The notes below the pieces were generated by a model. The model did no database searches. It was not told the DNA's origin and was given only the letters and a program-made list of their open reading frames with translations. A DNA stretch of 33,594 nt from Actinomycetota bacterium (GTDB taxonomy: Bacteria; Actinomycetota; AC-67): the NCBI GenBank assembly GCA_005884515.1, contig VAWS01000009.1:1-33594 (forward strand). The letters run 5' to 3'. Shown here piece after piece: positions 17,402 through 26,816 of the stretch (positions are counted from its first letter, which is position 1; every line of letters starts with the position of its first letter). The translations under genes were made by a program, and so were the position numbers.

Positions 17402-18055
17402 ATGCACGTCGTCATCGGTGGATGCGGCCGCGTCGGCAGCCAGCTGACGGTCAACCTCGCGCGTCACGGGCACACGATCTCGATCATCGACAAGAAGCCG
17501 GACGCGTTCGAGCGGCTTCCCCCCGGATTCGAGGGCCAGACCTTGGTCGGGATGGTTTTCGATCGTGAGACGCTCGAGCAGGCCGGCATCCGGGACGCCG
17601 GGGCGTACATCGCGGTCACCAACGGGGACAACTCCAACATCGTGTCCGCTCGGGTTGCGAAGGAGCACTACAACATCGAGCGTGTCGTCGCGCGCATCTA
17701 CGACCCCCGCCGCGCCGAGATCTACCAGCGGCTCGGGATCAAGACGGTCGCGACCGTGCGATGGGCCTCGGCCGAGATCTACGACGTCTTGTTCCACGGC
17801 ATCGAGCACGCCGAGCTTGCCATCGGATCGGGCGACATCGTCCTACTCCGCGTCGAGATCGGCGCGCACATGGCGGGTGCGATGGTCTCCTCGCTGGCCG
17901 AGGCCGGTAAATCCCTCGTGGTGGCCGTCGACCGCATGGGGACGCCGACGATCCCCGGGCCGGACGCCTGCTTCCAGGAAGGCGACGTCGCGCACATCAT
18001 CGTCGCGCGCGACGAGATCGATTCCCTGCGCGCGAAGCTCGACGAGCAGCACTGA
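17402..18055 (+). CDS. TrkA-N/TrkA-C potassium uptake regulator, first copy (CeoB-like)
   Basis: A 217-residue cytosolic RCK-type protein. The Rossmann loop GGCGRVGSQL is at about 6-15, with an acidic residue (Asp30 region, IIDKKPD) ending the second strand, so NAD(H) binding is likely. A TrkA-C domain follows (about 130-217). Such proteins gate potassium transporters in response to nucleotides. The stop shares one base with the next start (TGATG), so the pair is co-translated. It lies 49 bases after the KimA-like gene. M. tuberculosis ceoB-ceoC beside Rv2690c is the same arrangement, from memory. Confidence 0.92.
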   Translation: MHVVIGGCGRVGSQLTVNLARHGHTISIIDKKPDAFERLPPGFEGQTLVGMVFDRETLEQAGIRDAGAYIAVTNGDNSNIVSARVAKEHYNIERVVARIYDPRRAEIYQRLGIKTVATVRWASAEIYDVLFHGIEHAELAIGSGDIVLLRVEIGAHMAGAMVSSLAEAGKSLVVAVDRMGTPTIPGPDACFQEGDVAHIIVARDEIDSLRAKLDEQH

Positions 18056-18720
18056 TGCGGGTCGTCATCGCGGGCGCGGGCAACGTGGGAAGCTACCTCG
18101 CCTCCGACCTCACCGAGCGCAGGCATCAAGTCGTCGTGATCGAGCAGAAAGCCGAGCTGGCTTCGCGCGCCAAGAATCAGATCCCCGGAGCCACCGTGAT
18201 CCACGGGGACGCCTGCGAGCCCTGGGTGCTCGAGCGCGCGGAAGCCGCGCGCGCCGACGTCGTCGTTTCGGCCACCGGCGACGACGAGGACAACCTCGTG
18301 ATCTCGCTGCTGGCGAAGCAAGAATTCGCGGTTCCGCGCGTGATCGCGCGTGTGAACCACCCGAAGAACCAGTGGCTGTTCACCGAGAGCTGGGGCGTCG
18401 ACGTCGCGATGAGCCCGCCGCACATCCTGGGGGCGCTGATCGAGGAAGCGGTCTCCGTCGGCGACCTGGTCAAGCTGTTCCGGCTGGAGCACGGCCGCGT
18501 CGCACTGGTCGAAGTCACGCTGCCCGGAGACTCGCCGGTCGTCGGCAAACACATCTACGACCTCCGGCTGCCCCACGACTGCGCCCTCGTTGCTGTGATC
18601 CGCGACGGGCACGTCATCATCCCCGAGCCCGAGACGCCGCTCACCGCCGGCGATGAGGTCCTCGCGATCGCGACGACGGAAACCGAGGACATGTTCCGCC
18701 GGACGATCACCGGCGGCTAA
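18055..18720 (+). CDS. TrkA-N/TrkA-C potassium uptake regulator, second copy (CeoC-like)
   Basis: A 221-residue partner of the preceding gene. GAGNVGSYLASDL at about 6-18 is the nucleotide loop, with Glu at the end of the second strand (VVVIEQKAE). The TrkA-C domain ends with DEVLAIATTETEDMFRR. It starts inside the stop of the first copy. Two different Trk subunits suggest a hetero-oligomeric gating ring on the neighbouring permease; that is inference. The gene ends three bases before the convergent OB-fold gene. Confidence 0.92.
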   Translation: MRVVIAGAGNVGSYLASDLTERRHQVVVIEQKAELASRAKNQIPGATVIHGDACEPWVLERAEAARADVVVSATGDDEDNLVISLLAKQEFAVPRVIARVNHPKNQWLFTESWGVDVAMSPPHILGALIEEAVSVGDLVKLFRLEHGRVALVEVTLPGDSPVVGKHIYDLRLPHDCALVAVIRDGHVIIPEPETPLTAGDEVLAIATTETEDMFRRTITGG

Positions 18721-18723
18721 CGC

Positions 18724-19089
18724 TTAGCGGTTATCTTGCGGGGCGAACTCCGTCACGGGGTTCATGAGGTGCATCCGTAGCGGGTCTCCACTGAGCCTGC
18801 CTTCGACCACGATGCGCGCGCCCAGCGTGAGTCCGGAGATCTGACGTCGTCCGAGCCACACCGCGGTCACCTGACCGGTCCCATCTCCGATAACCGCTTC
18901 GATCGCAGGCACGCCTTCGCGCGGTCGCACGCGCAGGCCTTCCACAACGCCGGCGATGCGCGCGACGCTTCGCGGCGTTGCGTTCACGATCGGGGTGGTT
19001 CCCGGTACGGAAGATGCCCAGATGCGGATCGTCTCAGACCGCCGTTCCGACTCGTCCTGCACCAGCCGCTTGAAGAACCGCTTGACCAT
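18724..19089 (-). CDS. OB-fold nucleic-acid-binding protein
   Basis: A 121-residue protein. The central segment (about 36-112) reads as a five-strand OB fold: ARIAGVVEGLRVRP, AIEAVIGDGTGQVTAVWLGRR and ARIVVEGRLSG match the RecG-wedge/tRNA-anticodon type. The N-terminus is basic (VKRFFKRL). It lies 36 bases downstream of the pyrophosphatase on the same strand and is convergent with the TrkA pair. In mycobacteria an OB-fold gene also stands beside ceoBC. The molecular role is unknown. Confidence 0.85.
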   Translation of the reverse strand: MVKRFFKRLVQDESERRSETIRIWASSVPGTTPIVNATPRSVARIAGVVEGLRVRPREGVPAIEAVIGDGTGQVTAVWLGRRQISGLTLGARIVVEGRLSGDPLRMHLMNPVTEFAPQDNR

Positions 19090-19125
19090 CCGCTCCCCGC
19101 CGTCGCACGCCCCGCGCGACCCGCA

Positions 19126-21543
19126 TCAACGCTTCGTCGTCGACCTCGTCTTGGTCGTTGTCTTCGCCGACGCCTTGGCCGGAGGGGCCGGAGGCGCGGC
19201 CTCGACCGGAACGGGCGCGGGCTCGGCGATCATCTCGTCTTCAGGCCGCTGCTTCTTCGAGTAGGCGATCGACACAGCGAGGATCGCCACGCCGACGACG
19301 ACGACCGCGACGCGCGCCCCCGTGTTCTTTTGCAGATGCACGATGACCGGCACGGTCAGCAGCGATACGAGGTTCATCACCTTGATGAGCGGGTTCAGCG
19401 CCGGGCCGGCCGTGTCCTTGAAGGGGTCGCCGACCGTGTCGCCGATGACGGTTGCCTTGTGTTGCTCTGAGCCCTTGCCGCCGTAGTTCCCTTCCTCCAC
19501 GAACTTCTTCGCGTTGTCCCAGGCGCCGCCGGCGTTCGAGAGCATCACCGCGAGGAGCTGCCCGGTGAGGATCACACCGGCGAGGAAGGCTCCGAGCGCT
19601 TCCGCTTTCAGCGCGAAGCCGACGATGACCGGAGTCAGGATCGCAAGGAGCCCGGGTGTGACAAGCTCGCGGAGGGATCGCTTCGTGCAGATGTCGACGA
19701 CTTGCGCGTAGTCGGGCTTCACCGTTCCTTCCATGACGCCCGGGATGCGGAACTGCTTCCGAACCACCTGCACGATCTGACCTGCCGCCCTGCCGACGGC
19801 TCGGATCGCGAGTGACGCGAACAAGAAGGAAACGGCACCGCCGATCAGCAAGCCGACGAGAACGTCGGGGTGGTCGATCCTGATCGGAAAGTCCAATACC
19901 GCCTTCCCGGCCTTGCTGAGCTCGCCGATCACGATCTCGCGGAACGAGCCGAACAGCGACGTCGCCGCTATGACCGCGGTGGCGATCGCCATGCCCTTTG
20001 TGATCGCCTTCGTGGTGTTCCCGACAGCGTCGAGGCCGGCCATGATCTCATCGGCGCGCTCGCCCAGGCCGCCGGACATCTCGGCAATCCCATGGGCGTT
20101 ATCGGAGATGGGACCGTACGTGTCCATAGACACGATCACACCGACCGTCGTCAGCATGCCCATACCGCTGAGGGCGATGTAGTACAGCTTCTCGTCGATC
20201 CCATGGCCGAGGAGGAACGCGCCCATGATGGCCGCGGCCACAGCAAGGAGCGCCCATACAGTCGACTCCATGCCCACGGAGAAGCCGGACAGGATCGTCG
20301 TTGCAGCCCCTGTGTTGGAGGCTTTCGCGATCTCTTGGACCGGCGCGCGCGTTGTGTCGGTGAAGTGCTGCGTAAGGACCTGGATGACGGCCGAGAGAGC
20401 AAGGCCGATGAGGACCGCGAAGAACATGCGGACGTTGTGCGCGTACCAGTGCGCCACCGCCAGCACTGCGACCGCAGACAGCGCGGCAGAGACGAAGAAC
20501 CCGCGGTTGATCGCGCGCATCCCGTGCTCGTTCTCCGACCGAGGAGCGACCATGTAGATGCCCACGATCGACGTCACGACGCCGATCGCGCGCACGAAGA
20601 GCGGGAACGTGACGCCGATGATCGCGGCTGCCGGCCCCTTGGCGATGAATGCAGCCGCGCCCAGAATGATCGCCGCCACGAGGGTGACTTCGTAGGACTC
20701 AAATAGGTCGGCAGCCATACCGGCACAGTCGCCGACGTTGTCGCCGACGTTGTCGGCGATCGTCGCGGCGTTGCGAGGGTCGTCTTCGGGGATGTCTTGC
20801 TCGACCTTTCCGACAAGGTCGGCACCGACGTCCGCCGCCTTGGTGAAGATCCCGCCTCCGACGCGCATGAACATCGCCAGCAAAGCGCCGCCGAATCCGA
20901 ATCCGACGAGCACGTCGGGCGCGTCTTCCTTGAAGAGCAGCAAGATCACCACGGCCCCGAGCAGCCCGAGGCCGACGGTGAACATCCCGGCGACCCCACC
21001 CGCGCGGAACGCGATCGTAAGCGCGCGCCGGAGACCCGACTCGCGCGCTGCGTTCGCAACGCGTACGTTCGCGCGCACGGCGAGAGACATGCCTGCGAAA
21101 CCCGTGAGGGCGCTGAATCCTGCACCGAGCACGAAGGCCAGCGATCGGCCCAGACGGATCACCCAGGCCGGATGCAACACGGTGCCGCCGACGCATTGCC
21201 CGGCGGCATTTAGAGGGATCAGCTTGGCCGCGGTACCGACGCCCTGGATGCAGGCAAGCGGCGCGGGGAGGATGAAGAACAACAGGACGCCGAGCGCGAC
21301 GACGAAGGCGCCGACCGTCATGAACTGCCGCCGGAGATACGCAGCGCTACCTTCTTGGATCGCCTTTGCGATCTCGATCATCTTCGGCGTTCCTTGAGGA
21401 GCGCTCATCACTTGCTTGACCAGGAAGTACGCCACGACGAGGGCCACGAGCGAGATACCGAGGATGATCCACAGCGCGTTGGTCTCCAGCGTGCGGAACG
21501 GGACGGGGATCTTCCCGCCCTCGGCCGCAAGAATGCCGCTCAT
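19126..21543 (-). CDS. hppA: Membrane-bound proton-pumping pyrophosphatase
   Basis: Hydrolyses pyrophosphate and pumps H+ across the membrane. The 805 residues carry about 16 helices. The substrate signature is intact: DVGADLVGKVEQDIPEDD followed by DNVGDNVGDCAGMAADLFES. A second Asp/Lys motif, GDTVGDPFKDTAGPALNPL, is near the C-terminus. The segment GNTTKAITKG has Lys and Thr at the positions that mark the K+-independent branch. The start is ATG 21543, preceded by AGGAGG four bases upstream; longer readings are not needed. The tail (last 40 residues) is Pro/Ala/Lys/Thr-rich and probably disordered. Confidence 0.96.
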   Translation of the reverse strand: MSGILAAEGGKIPVPFRTLETNALWIILGISLVALVVAYFLVKQVMSAPQGTPKMIEIAKAIQEGSAAYLRRQFMTVGAFVVALGVLLFFILPAPLACIQGVGTAAKLIPLNAAGQCVGGTVLHPAWVIRLGRSLAFVLGAGFSALTGFAGMSLAVRANVRVANAARESGLRRALTIAFRAGGVAGMFTVGLGLLGAVVILLLFKEDAPDVLVGFGFGGALLAMFMRVGGGIFTKAADVGADLVGKVEQDIPEDDPRNAATIADNVGDNVGDCAGMAADLFESYEVTLVAAIILGAAAFIAKGPAAAIIGVTFPLFVRAIGVVTSIVGIYMVAPRSENEHGMRAINRGFFVSAALSAVAVLAVAHWYAHNVRMFFAVLIGLALSAVIQVLTQHFTDTTRAPVQEIAKASNTGAATTILSGFSVGMESTVWALLAVAAAIMGAFLLGHGIDEKLYYIALSGMGMLTTVGVIVSMDTYGPISDNAHGIAEMSGGLGERADEIMAGLDAVGNTTKAITKGMAIATAVIAATSLFGSFREIVIGELSKAGKAVLDFPIRIDHPDVLVGLLIGGAVSFLFASLAIRAVGRAAGQIVQVVRKQFRIPGVMEGTVKPDYAQVVDICTKRSLRELVTPGLLAILTPVIVGFALKAEALGAFLAGVILTGQLLAVMLSNAGGAWDNAKKFVEEGNYGGKGSEQHKATVIGDTVGDPFKDTAGPALNPLIKVMNLVSLLTVPVIVHLQKNTGARVAVVVVGVAILAVSIAYSKKQRPEDEMIAEPAPVPVEAAPPAPPAKASAKTTTKTRSTTKR

Positions 21544-21547
21544 CGAA

Positions 21548-21553
21548 CCTCCT
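21548..21553 (-). promoter_or_regulatory. Ribosome binding site of the pyrophosphatase
   Basis: AGGAGG on the minus strand, four bases from ATG 21543. It decides the start over an in-frame reading that begins 48 bases earlier. Confidence 0.8.
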
Positions 21554-21702
21554 GTTGGGACGCCGTTGACATAAGGGGGTGCCGCGCGCACGGGATGCTA
21601 TCTTGACCCCTCTAGGCCTGCAAAGCGCATGGAACGCCGCCCGGAGGGACAATCTCGAGGTCGTTGCGCAGGGTTAGCGCTGTTAGTACCCTCTCCGCGT
21701 CC

Positions 21703-22362
21703 ATGCGGCAACCCACGTTCTCACGGCGGAAGACGCGCCAGCAAAGACTCCTTCGGACCGGGATCGGAGTGGTCCTCATCGTCGTCGTGGCTGCGCTGAT
21801 CGCCAACCTGGCCGGCGGGAAGAAGAAGAGCAACACGCCGCCGCCCGGGGTCGCACAGGTGAAGTTCGTCGCGGCCGTCAAAGGCGCGAGCGACGGGAAG
21901 ACCCTTCCGGCGAAAAGCGCGGTCAACGCCGAGGCCGGCAAGATCGTTTCGATGCTGAACGACTGGTACGAGCAGGCCTTCGTCGACACCGACAGGTTCG
22001 GTAGCGGCACGTTCCCCGATATCGCGAAGAACTTCACGTCCACAGCGCGCGCGAAGTTCGGCCAAGACTTGAACACGCTGACGATCGGGGACGCTCGAAG
22101 CGAAGTGAAACACGTCGATCCGACGACGCAGACCGCGATCGTCACGGTCTACTTCAGCAACGGCAAGCCGACCTACGCGATCGCCGCGGTGAGATTCGTC
22201 GCCGATGCGACGATGAAGAACTCCAACGCGTATCCGCTCAGGATCAACCAAAGCGTCACGTACGACTTCCAAAAGACGGGGCAGGGGTGGGTCGTGTCCT
22301 ATTACTCGGCGAAGCAATCCCAACGTTCGGTCGTCCCATCACCGAGCGCATCGGCGTCATGA
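21703..22362 (+). CDS. Membrane-anchored extracytoplasmic protein of unknown function
   Basis: A 219-residue protein from ATG 21703. A basic N-terminus (RRKTRQQRLLR) precedes one transmembrane helix (about 19-37), then about 170 residues outside the membrane and a Ser/Pro/Ala tail. The pattern of helices and strands around LNDWYEQAF and the closing YDFQKTGQGWVVSYYSA resembles NTF2-like domains found in other actinobacterial surface proteins; this is a fold guess. Its stop overlaps the LCP gene start (ATGA), so the two are probably made together and may act together on the cell wall. Confidence 0.8.
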   Translation: MRQPTFSRRKTRQQRLLRTGIGVVLIVVVAALIANLAGGKKKSNTPPPGVAQVKFVAAVKGASDGKTLPAKSAVNAEAGKIVSMLNDWYEQAFVDTDRFGSGTFPDIAKNFTSTARAKFGQDLNTLTIGDARSEVKHVDPTTQTAIVTVYFSNGKPTYAIAAVRFVADATMKNSNAYPLRINQSVTYDFQKTGQGWVVSYYSAKQSQRSVVPSPSASAS

Positions 22363-23270
22363 GCTCGCGCCGCAAGCTCTTGCTGTTCCCGATCGCGGGC
22401 CTGATCGGGGCGCTGCTCTGGACGACGGTCGGCTCGTTCCAGAGCGCGTCGGGCCAAACCCAGAAGACGGTCATCGCGCGCGCGCACGCCGGCGAGTTCG
22501 CGCCGAGCTTTACCCGCCCGATCTTCATCCTCATGCTCGGCGGCGACGCTCGCTCGGGGAACCCGATCACGGCCCGGACCGACTCGATCCACATCGTCGC
22601 CATCGTGCCGGGCACGCTGCACGCCTCCATCCTGGGGATCCCCCGAGACTCGTACGTCAACATCCCGGGGCACGGCCAGAACAAGATCAACTCCGCCGAG
22701 TTCTTCGGCGGTCCCCAGCTCACGATCCAGACGGTCGAGCAGCTCACCGGCTGCCACTTCGACTACTACACCCTGACGTCGTTCCAGGGTTTCCAGAAGA
22801 TCGTGAACGACTTCGGCGGAATCACGATGAAGATCACCGAGAACACTGCGCCGGACCACTACTCGCACTACAACTTCAGGCAGGGAGCCACGTACCACAT
22901 GACCGGCGGGCAAGCCCTCGCTTTCGCACGCGACCGCCACACCCGCCCCGCCGGCGACTTCGACCGCTCGCTCGCCCAGGGCAAGCTGATCGTCGCCGCG
23001 CTCGCTCAGCAGCAGACGAACTCGCGCAAGGACCCGGGGACGCTCCTGCGTGCGATGGGAGCGATGTACCGGAACCTGCGGCTCGACATCCCCGTCACCG
23101 AAGCCTTCAAGCTCGGTCTGTTCGTGCTGAAGATCAAGCCCTCTAACGTAACGAACGCGGTCATGAAAGGCGGGCTCGGACAGGCCGGCGGAGCCAGCAT
23201 CGTGACCGTGCCACAGGCTGCTCGGAATCAGTTCGTCGACATCTGCAGCGACGGGCAGCTCGGCGGTTAG
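22359..23270 (+). CDS. LytR-CpsA-Psr family cell-wall glycopolymer ligase
   Basis: LCP proteins transfer lipid-linked polymers such as teichoic acids or arabinogalactan-like chains to peptidoglycan. The 303 residues have an N-terminal membrane helix (about 5-27) and then the LCP domain. The polyprenyl-phosphate-binding and catalytic landmarks are all present: MLGGDARS, RTDSIHIVAI, LGIPRDSYVNIPG, KINSAEFFGG and the FARDRH segment. The start ATG 22359 overlaps the stop of the previous gene. The stop codon overlaps that of the convergent antiporter gene. The gene is complete. Confidence 0.93.
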   Translation: MSSRRKLLLFPIAGLIGALLWTTVGSFQSASGQTQKTVIARAHAGEFAPSFTRPIFILMLGGDARSGNPITARTDSIHIVAIVPGTLHASILGIPRDSYVNIPGHGQNKINSAEFFGGPQLTIQTVEQLTGCHFDYYTLTSFQGFQKIVNDFGGITMKITENTAPDHYSHYNFRQGATYHMTGGQALAFARDRHTRPAGDFDRSLAQGKLIVAALAQQQTNSRKDPGTLLRAMGAMYRNLRLDIPVTEAFKLGLFVLKIKPSNVTNAVMKGGLGQAGGASIVTVPQAARNQFVDICSDGQLGG

Positions 23271-24435
23271 CCGGAGCGAGCGCGCTGGTGCGACCCGCCC
23301 GGCTTCATGAACGTGTGACGGATCGCGTGGAAAAGACCCTCGCGGTTCTCCCGCTCCTTCACCACGAGGGCGACGAACAACGCGAGGTAGGCGAACGCGA
23401 ACCCGTACTTGATCGTCCTATTCTCGAACCCGAATTGCGCAAGGAACAAGACGAGTAGCCCTCCTGCCTCCGCGCGCGACAGCGTCAAGTTCGCCAAGAC
23501 CGAGACCGCGAACAGCGATTGGGCGGCCGTCAGCAGGATCTCTTCGACCTGCTGCGCGTCCAGCTGCATCGGCCCGGCCGAGCGATGCGCGATCGCATAC
23601 ACCAGCGGAACCGTGCCGACGAGCAACGTCCACTGGTTGACCTTCGACGACACGAGACGAGACCGGAAGCGAACGGCTCTGCGCTGGCGAGGATCATCGT
23701 GGCCGCGAACAAGAACAGCAGCGCGGTGACGATCCGCCTCAAGCGGGTAGGAAGAGCCGCCAACGCGAGGGGCGGGCCGACCAGCTCCGGCTCTTCGTGC
23801 TCCTCACGGGCGGCGTGGAGGATGTACACGACGAACATCGCGCCGAAAACGGCGGTGTCGAACAGGTCGATGTGCTTCAGGATCACGAGCTTCATCGCCC
23901 ACAGCGTCGCGATGAAGAGGAAGCCGAGATCGGTGCGCCGCGATCCAGGCAGCGTCACGCCCTTCTGCTTCGATCGGTAGTACCAAAGAAGGACGACGGC
24001 GGCCCAGCCGACGCCGATCAGCAGCCGGTTCGCTCCGGTCATGTTCGCGACGGCGAGTCCTCGGCAGTGTGTTCCTTGGCACATGGCGACGCCGGTCCGG
24101 TCCTCGACGCCGGCCTTCCAGGAGAAGACGAGGTCGACGGCGTATTCGGGAAGAACCGCGATCAGCGCGAGGAACGCGATCGCGAGGCCTTTCGAGATAT
24201 CCAACTGGGCCACTTCGGCCGCCCACGACACCAAGAAGGCGGCGCCGAGGATCGCGATGCCGAACAGCAGCGTCTCGAGCGGTGGCGCTTCGTGAACGGT
24301 GCCGAAGACGTGGAAGCGCATGAGCGCCGAAGGCAGCGTCAGCAGCGCGGCACCTGCCATGAAAGCCCACTGCTTTCGCGGGTGAGCCAGTTCGTCGGGC
24401 GCCCGTTCGTCCGGCACGAGGGGCAACCCTACCAA
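23267..24435 (-). pseudogene. Sodium/calcium-exchanger family cation antiporter, internally deleted and frameshifted
   Basis: A Ca2+:cation antiporter-type membrane protein in two frames. The N-terminal part (TTG 24435 or GTG 24417) has the first alpha repeat, seen as LIAVLPEYAVDLVFSW (about 91-106) and ANMTGANRLLIGVGW, and reads to AEPFASGLV near 23655. The second alpha repeat resumes in another frame with SSKVNQWTLLVGTVPLVYAIA and runs to the stop at 23267. Family members have about 45 residues between these points, including the second PE(x)xVA-type ion-binding motif. They are absent here. As drawn the gene cannot make a working antiporter. Short CTCGT-type repeats at the join suit a deletion between direct repeats or an artefact. 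Confidence 0.85.
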
Positions 24436-24497
24436 AGGCCTGCGCGCGCTCAGTCGTTATCGGGGCCGGTGTCGGGGGCGCACGTTAGCATCGCGGG

Positions 24498-26816
24498 GTG
24501 GACCCCGATCGCGTTCTCGCCGGCCTCGCCGAAGGCGACCACGAAGGATGTCTCGTACATCTCGAGCACATCCCCGCGCGCGAGGCGCCCGACGCTGGCC
24601 CCCTCGATCTCTCGCCCGAGCTGTCGGTGCGACTCCGCCGTGCCGGCATCGATCGACTGTGGTCGCACCAAGCGGAGGGTTTGCGCGCGGCGCGCGCAGG
24701 GCGCAACGTTGCGATCGCAACGGGAACCGCGAGCGGCAAGAGCCTCGTCTACCAGCTAAGGACGTTCGAGCGGCTGCTCGACGAGGCGCGCGCGACGGCG
24801 CTGTACCTGTTCCCAACGAAGGCGCTCGCCCAAGACCAGCTGCGCCAGCTCCGGGCTTTCGCGTTCCCTGCCGCGCGCGCGACCGTCTACGACGGCGACA
24901 CGCCGACGGCCGAGCGCGCGTGGGCGCGCCGCACAGCCAACGTCATCGTGACCAACCCCGACATGCTCCACGTCGGGATCCTGCCGACGCACGACCGCTG
25001 GGCGCTGTTCTTCAAGAACCTTTCCCTCGTCGTGGTCGACGAGATGCACACCCTCCGAGGCGTCTTCGGCTCCCACGTCGCGAATGTCCTTCGCCGTATG
25101 CGGCGCGTCGCAGCGCATTACGGCTCGACCCCGCAGTTCGTCACCGCGAGCGCGACCATCGGCAACCCCGGCCGACTGGCCCAGGGGCTGACGGGAGTTC
25201 CGTTCGACGAGATCACCGCCGACGGCTCCCCGCACGAGGAGAAGCTCTTCGCGTTCTGGAACCCGCCGTTCGTCGAGCTTTCCGACGGAACCCTCGCAGA
25301 GGTCCGCTACAGCGCCGGTTCGCAAGCGGCCGGGTTGCTCGCGGGGCTTGCGCGCGAGAACGTGCGAACGATCGCGTTCACGCGGTCACGCAAGAGCGCC
25401 GAGCTCATCGCCCAGCACGCACGCGACCTGCTCGCCGACGAACGCGGGGACCTCGCCGGCCGGATCGCCGCGTACCGCGCCGGCTACCTGCCCGAGGAGC
25501 GGCGCGCGCTGGAGCGCGACCTCGCCGACGGACGGTTGCTCGGGGTCGCGGCGACGAGCGCGCTGGAGCTCGGGATCGACATAGGCGGGCTGGACGCGTG
25601 CATCATCGCCGGGTATCCGGGCACCGTCGCCGGCACGTGGCAGCAGGCGGGCCGCGCCGGACGCGCGCAACAACGATCGCTCGTCGTGCTCATCGCCCAA
25701 GACGACCCACTGGATCAATACATCGTGTCGCATCCTTCGGAGATCTTCGGCCGCGCGCACGAGTCGGCCGTCATCGATCACGCGAACCCGAACATCCTCG
25801 ACCCGCACCTCGGTGCCGCCGCGTTCGAGCTGCCCTTACGCGACGCCGACGAGGAGATCTTCGGCGCGGCGTACGGCAACGCAGTCGCGCGCCTCGACGC
25901 GGCGGGGCTGCTTCGCGCGCGCGGAGACAAGCGGTTCTGGAACGGACGGCGCTCGCCCGCGACCGAGATCGACATTCGCTCGGCAGGCCGCGTCGTTCAG
26001 ATCGTGGAAGATGAGACCGGCCGTTTGCTCGGAACCTCGGACGGCTCGCGCGCCCACCACACGCTTCACGCCGGCGCGATCTACATCCACCAGGGCGAGC
26101 AGTTCGAGGTGCGCGCGCTCGACCTGCGCGCGAACGTCGCCGTCGTGACGCCGGTGGACGTCGCGCATTACACGCAGGCCCGCGACATCACAGATATCCG
26201 GATCACCGGCGTTCAGCGCAACAAAGAGGCCGGAGGCGTCGAGCTGTTCTTCGGCGACGTCGTCGTGAGCAATCAGGTGGTCGGTTTCGTTCGGAGGCGC
26301 CTCTATTCGAACGAGACGATCGACGAGCAGCCGCTCGACCTTCCCGAGCAGTCACTCGCAACCACGTCGGTTTGGTACACGGTTCCGGACGGCCTGCTCG
26401 CCGCCGCCGGTCTCGATGCGGCGGCGGTACCCGGCGCTGTGCACGCGGCCGAGCACGCCGCGATCGGCCTCATGCCGCTGTTCGCCATGTGCGACCGCTG
26501 GGACATCGGCGGGGTCTCGACCGCGATGCACCCGGATACCGGGATGTGCACCGTCTTCATCTACGACGGATACCCGGGAGGCGCCGGGTTTGCCGCGCGT
26601 AGCTTCGAAGCCGGCGCAGAGCACCTGCGCGCGACCATGGAGACGATCGCGTCGTGCCGGTGTGAGCGCGGATGCCCATCCTGCGTCCAGTCGCCGAAAT
26701 GTGGCAACGGGAACGAGCCGCTCGACAAGGATGGCGCGGTTCGGTTGCTGCGTGAGATCCTCAGCCCTGTTCCGCTTCCTCGACGGTCTCTGCGAGGCGC
26801 TCGAGGCTCTCGATAG
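24498..26816 (+). CDS. DEAD/DEAH-box helicase with DUF1998 domain (SftH/MrfA-like)
   Basis: A 772-residue superfamily 2 helicase. Walker A is AIATGTASGKSL (about 71-83), the DExH box is VVVDEMHTL, motif III SAT follows, and motif VI is QQAGRAGR. The C-terminal DUF1998 region ends in a four-Cys zinc site, CRCERGCPSCVQSPKCGNGN. Relatives are mycobacterial SftH and B. subtilis MrfA, the latter linked to repair of mitomycin damage. Whether an MrfB nuclease partner exists cannot be seen. The start is GTG. The last 18 residues overlap the convergent zinc-ribbon gene and look non-native, since relatives end soon after this point. Confidence 0.93.
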   Translation: MDPDRVLAGLAEGDHEGCLVHLEHIPAREAPDAGPLDLSPELSVRLRRAGIDRLWSHQAEGLRAARAGRNVAIATGTASGKSLVYQLRTFERLLDEARATALYLFPTKALAQDQLRQLRAFAFPAARATVYDGDTPTAERAWARRTANVIVTNPDMLHVGILPTHDRWALFFKNLSLVVVDEMHTLRGVFGSHVANVLRRMRRVAAHYGSTPQFVTASATIGNPGRLAQGLTGVPFDEITADGSPHEEKLFAFWNPPFVELSDGTLAEVRYSAGSQAAGLLAGLARENVRTIAFTRSRKSAELIAQHARDLLADERGDLAGRIAAYRAGYLPEERRALERDLADGRLLGVAATSALELGIDIGGLDACIIAGYPGTVAGTWQQAGRAGRAQQRSLVVLIAQDDPLDQYIVSHPSEIFGRAHESAVIDHANPNILDPHLGAAAFELPLRDADEEIFGAAYGNAVARLDAAGLLRARGDKRFWNGRRSPATEIDIRSAGRVVQIVEDETGRLLGTSDGSRAHHTLHAGAIYIHQGEQFEVRALDLRANVAVVTPVDVAHYTQARDITDIRITGVQRNKEAGGVELFFGDVVVSNQVVGFVRRRLYSNETIDEQPLDLPEQSLATTSVWYTVPDGLLAAAGLDAAAVPGAVHAAEHAAIGLMPLFAMCDRWDIGGVSTAMHPDTGMCTVFIYDGYPGGAGFAARSFEAGAEHLRATMETIASCRCERGCPSCVQSPKCGNGNEPLDKDGAVRLLREILSPVPLPRRSLRGARGSR

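Noticed and set aside
18718-18733. Imperfect palindrome spanning both stop codons between the TrkA and OB-fold genes
   Set aside because: The stem is short, mismatched and A/T-rich, with no U tract on either side. It is probably an accident of the two TAA stops, not a terminator.
21566-21571. TTGACA upstream of the exported protein gene
   Set aside because: No acceptable -10 box lies 15-19 bases downstream, so a promoter cannot be supported.
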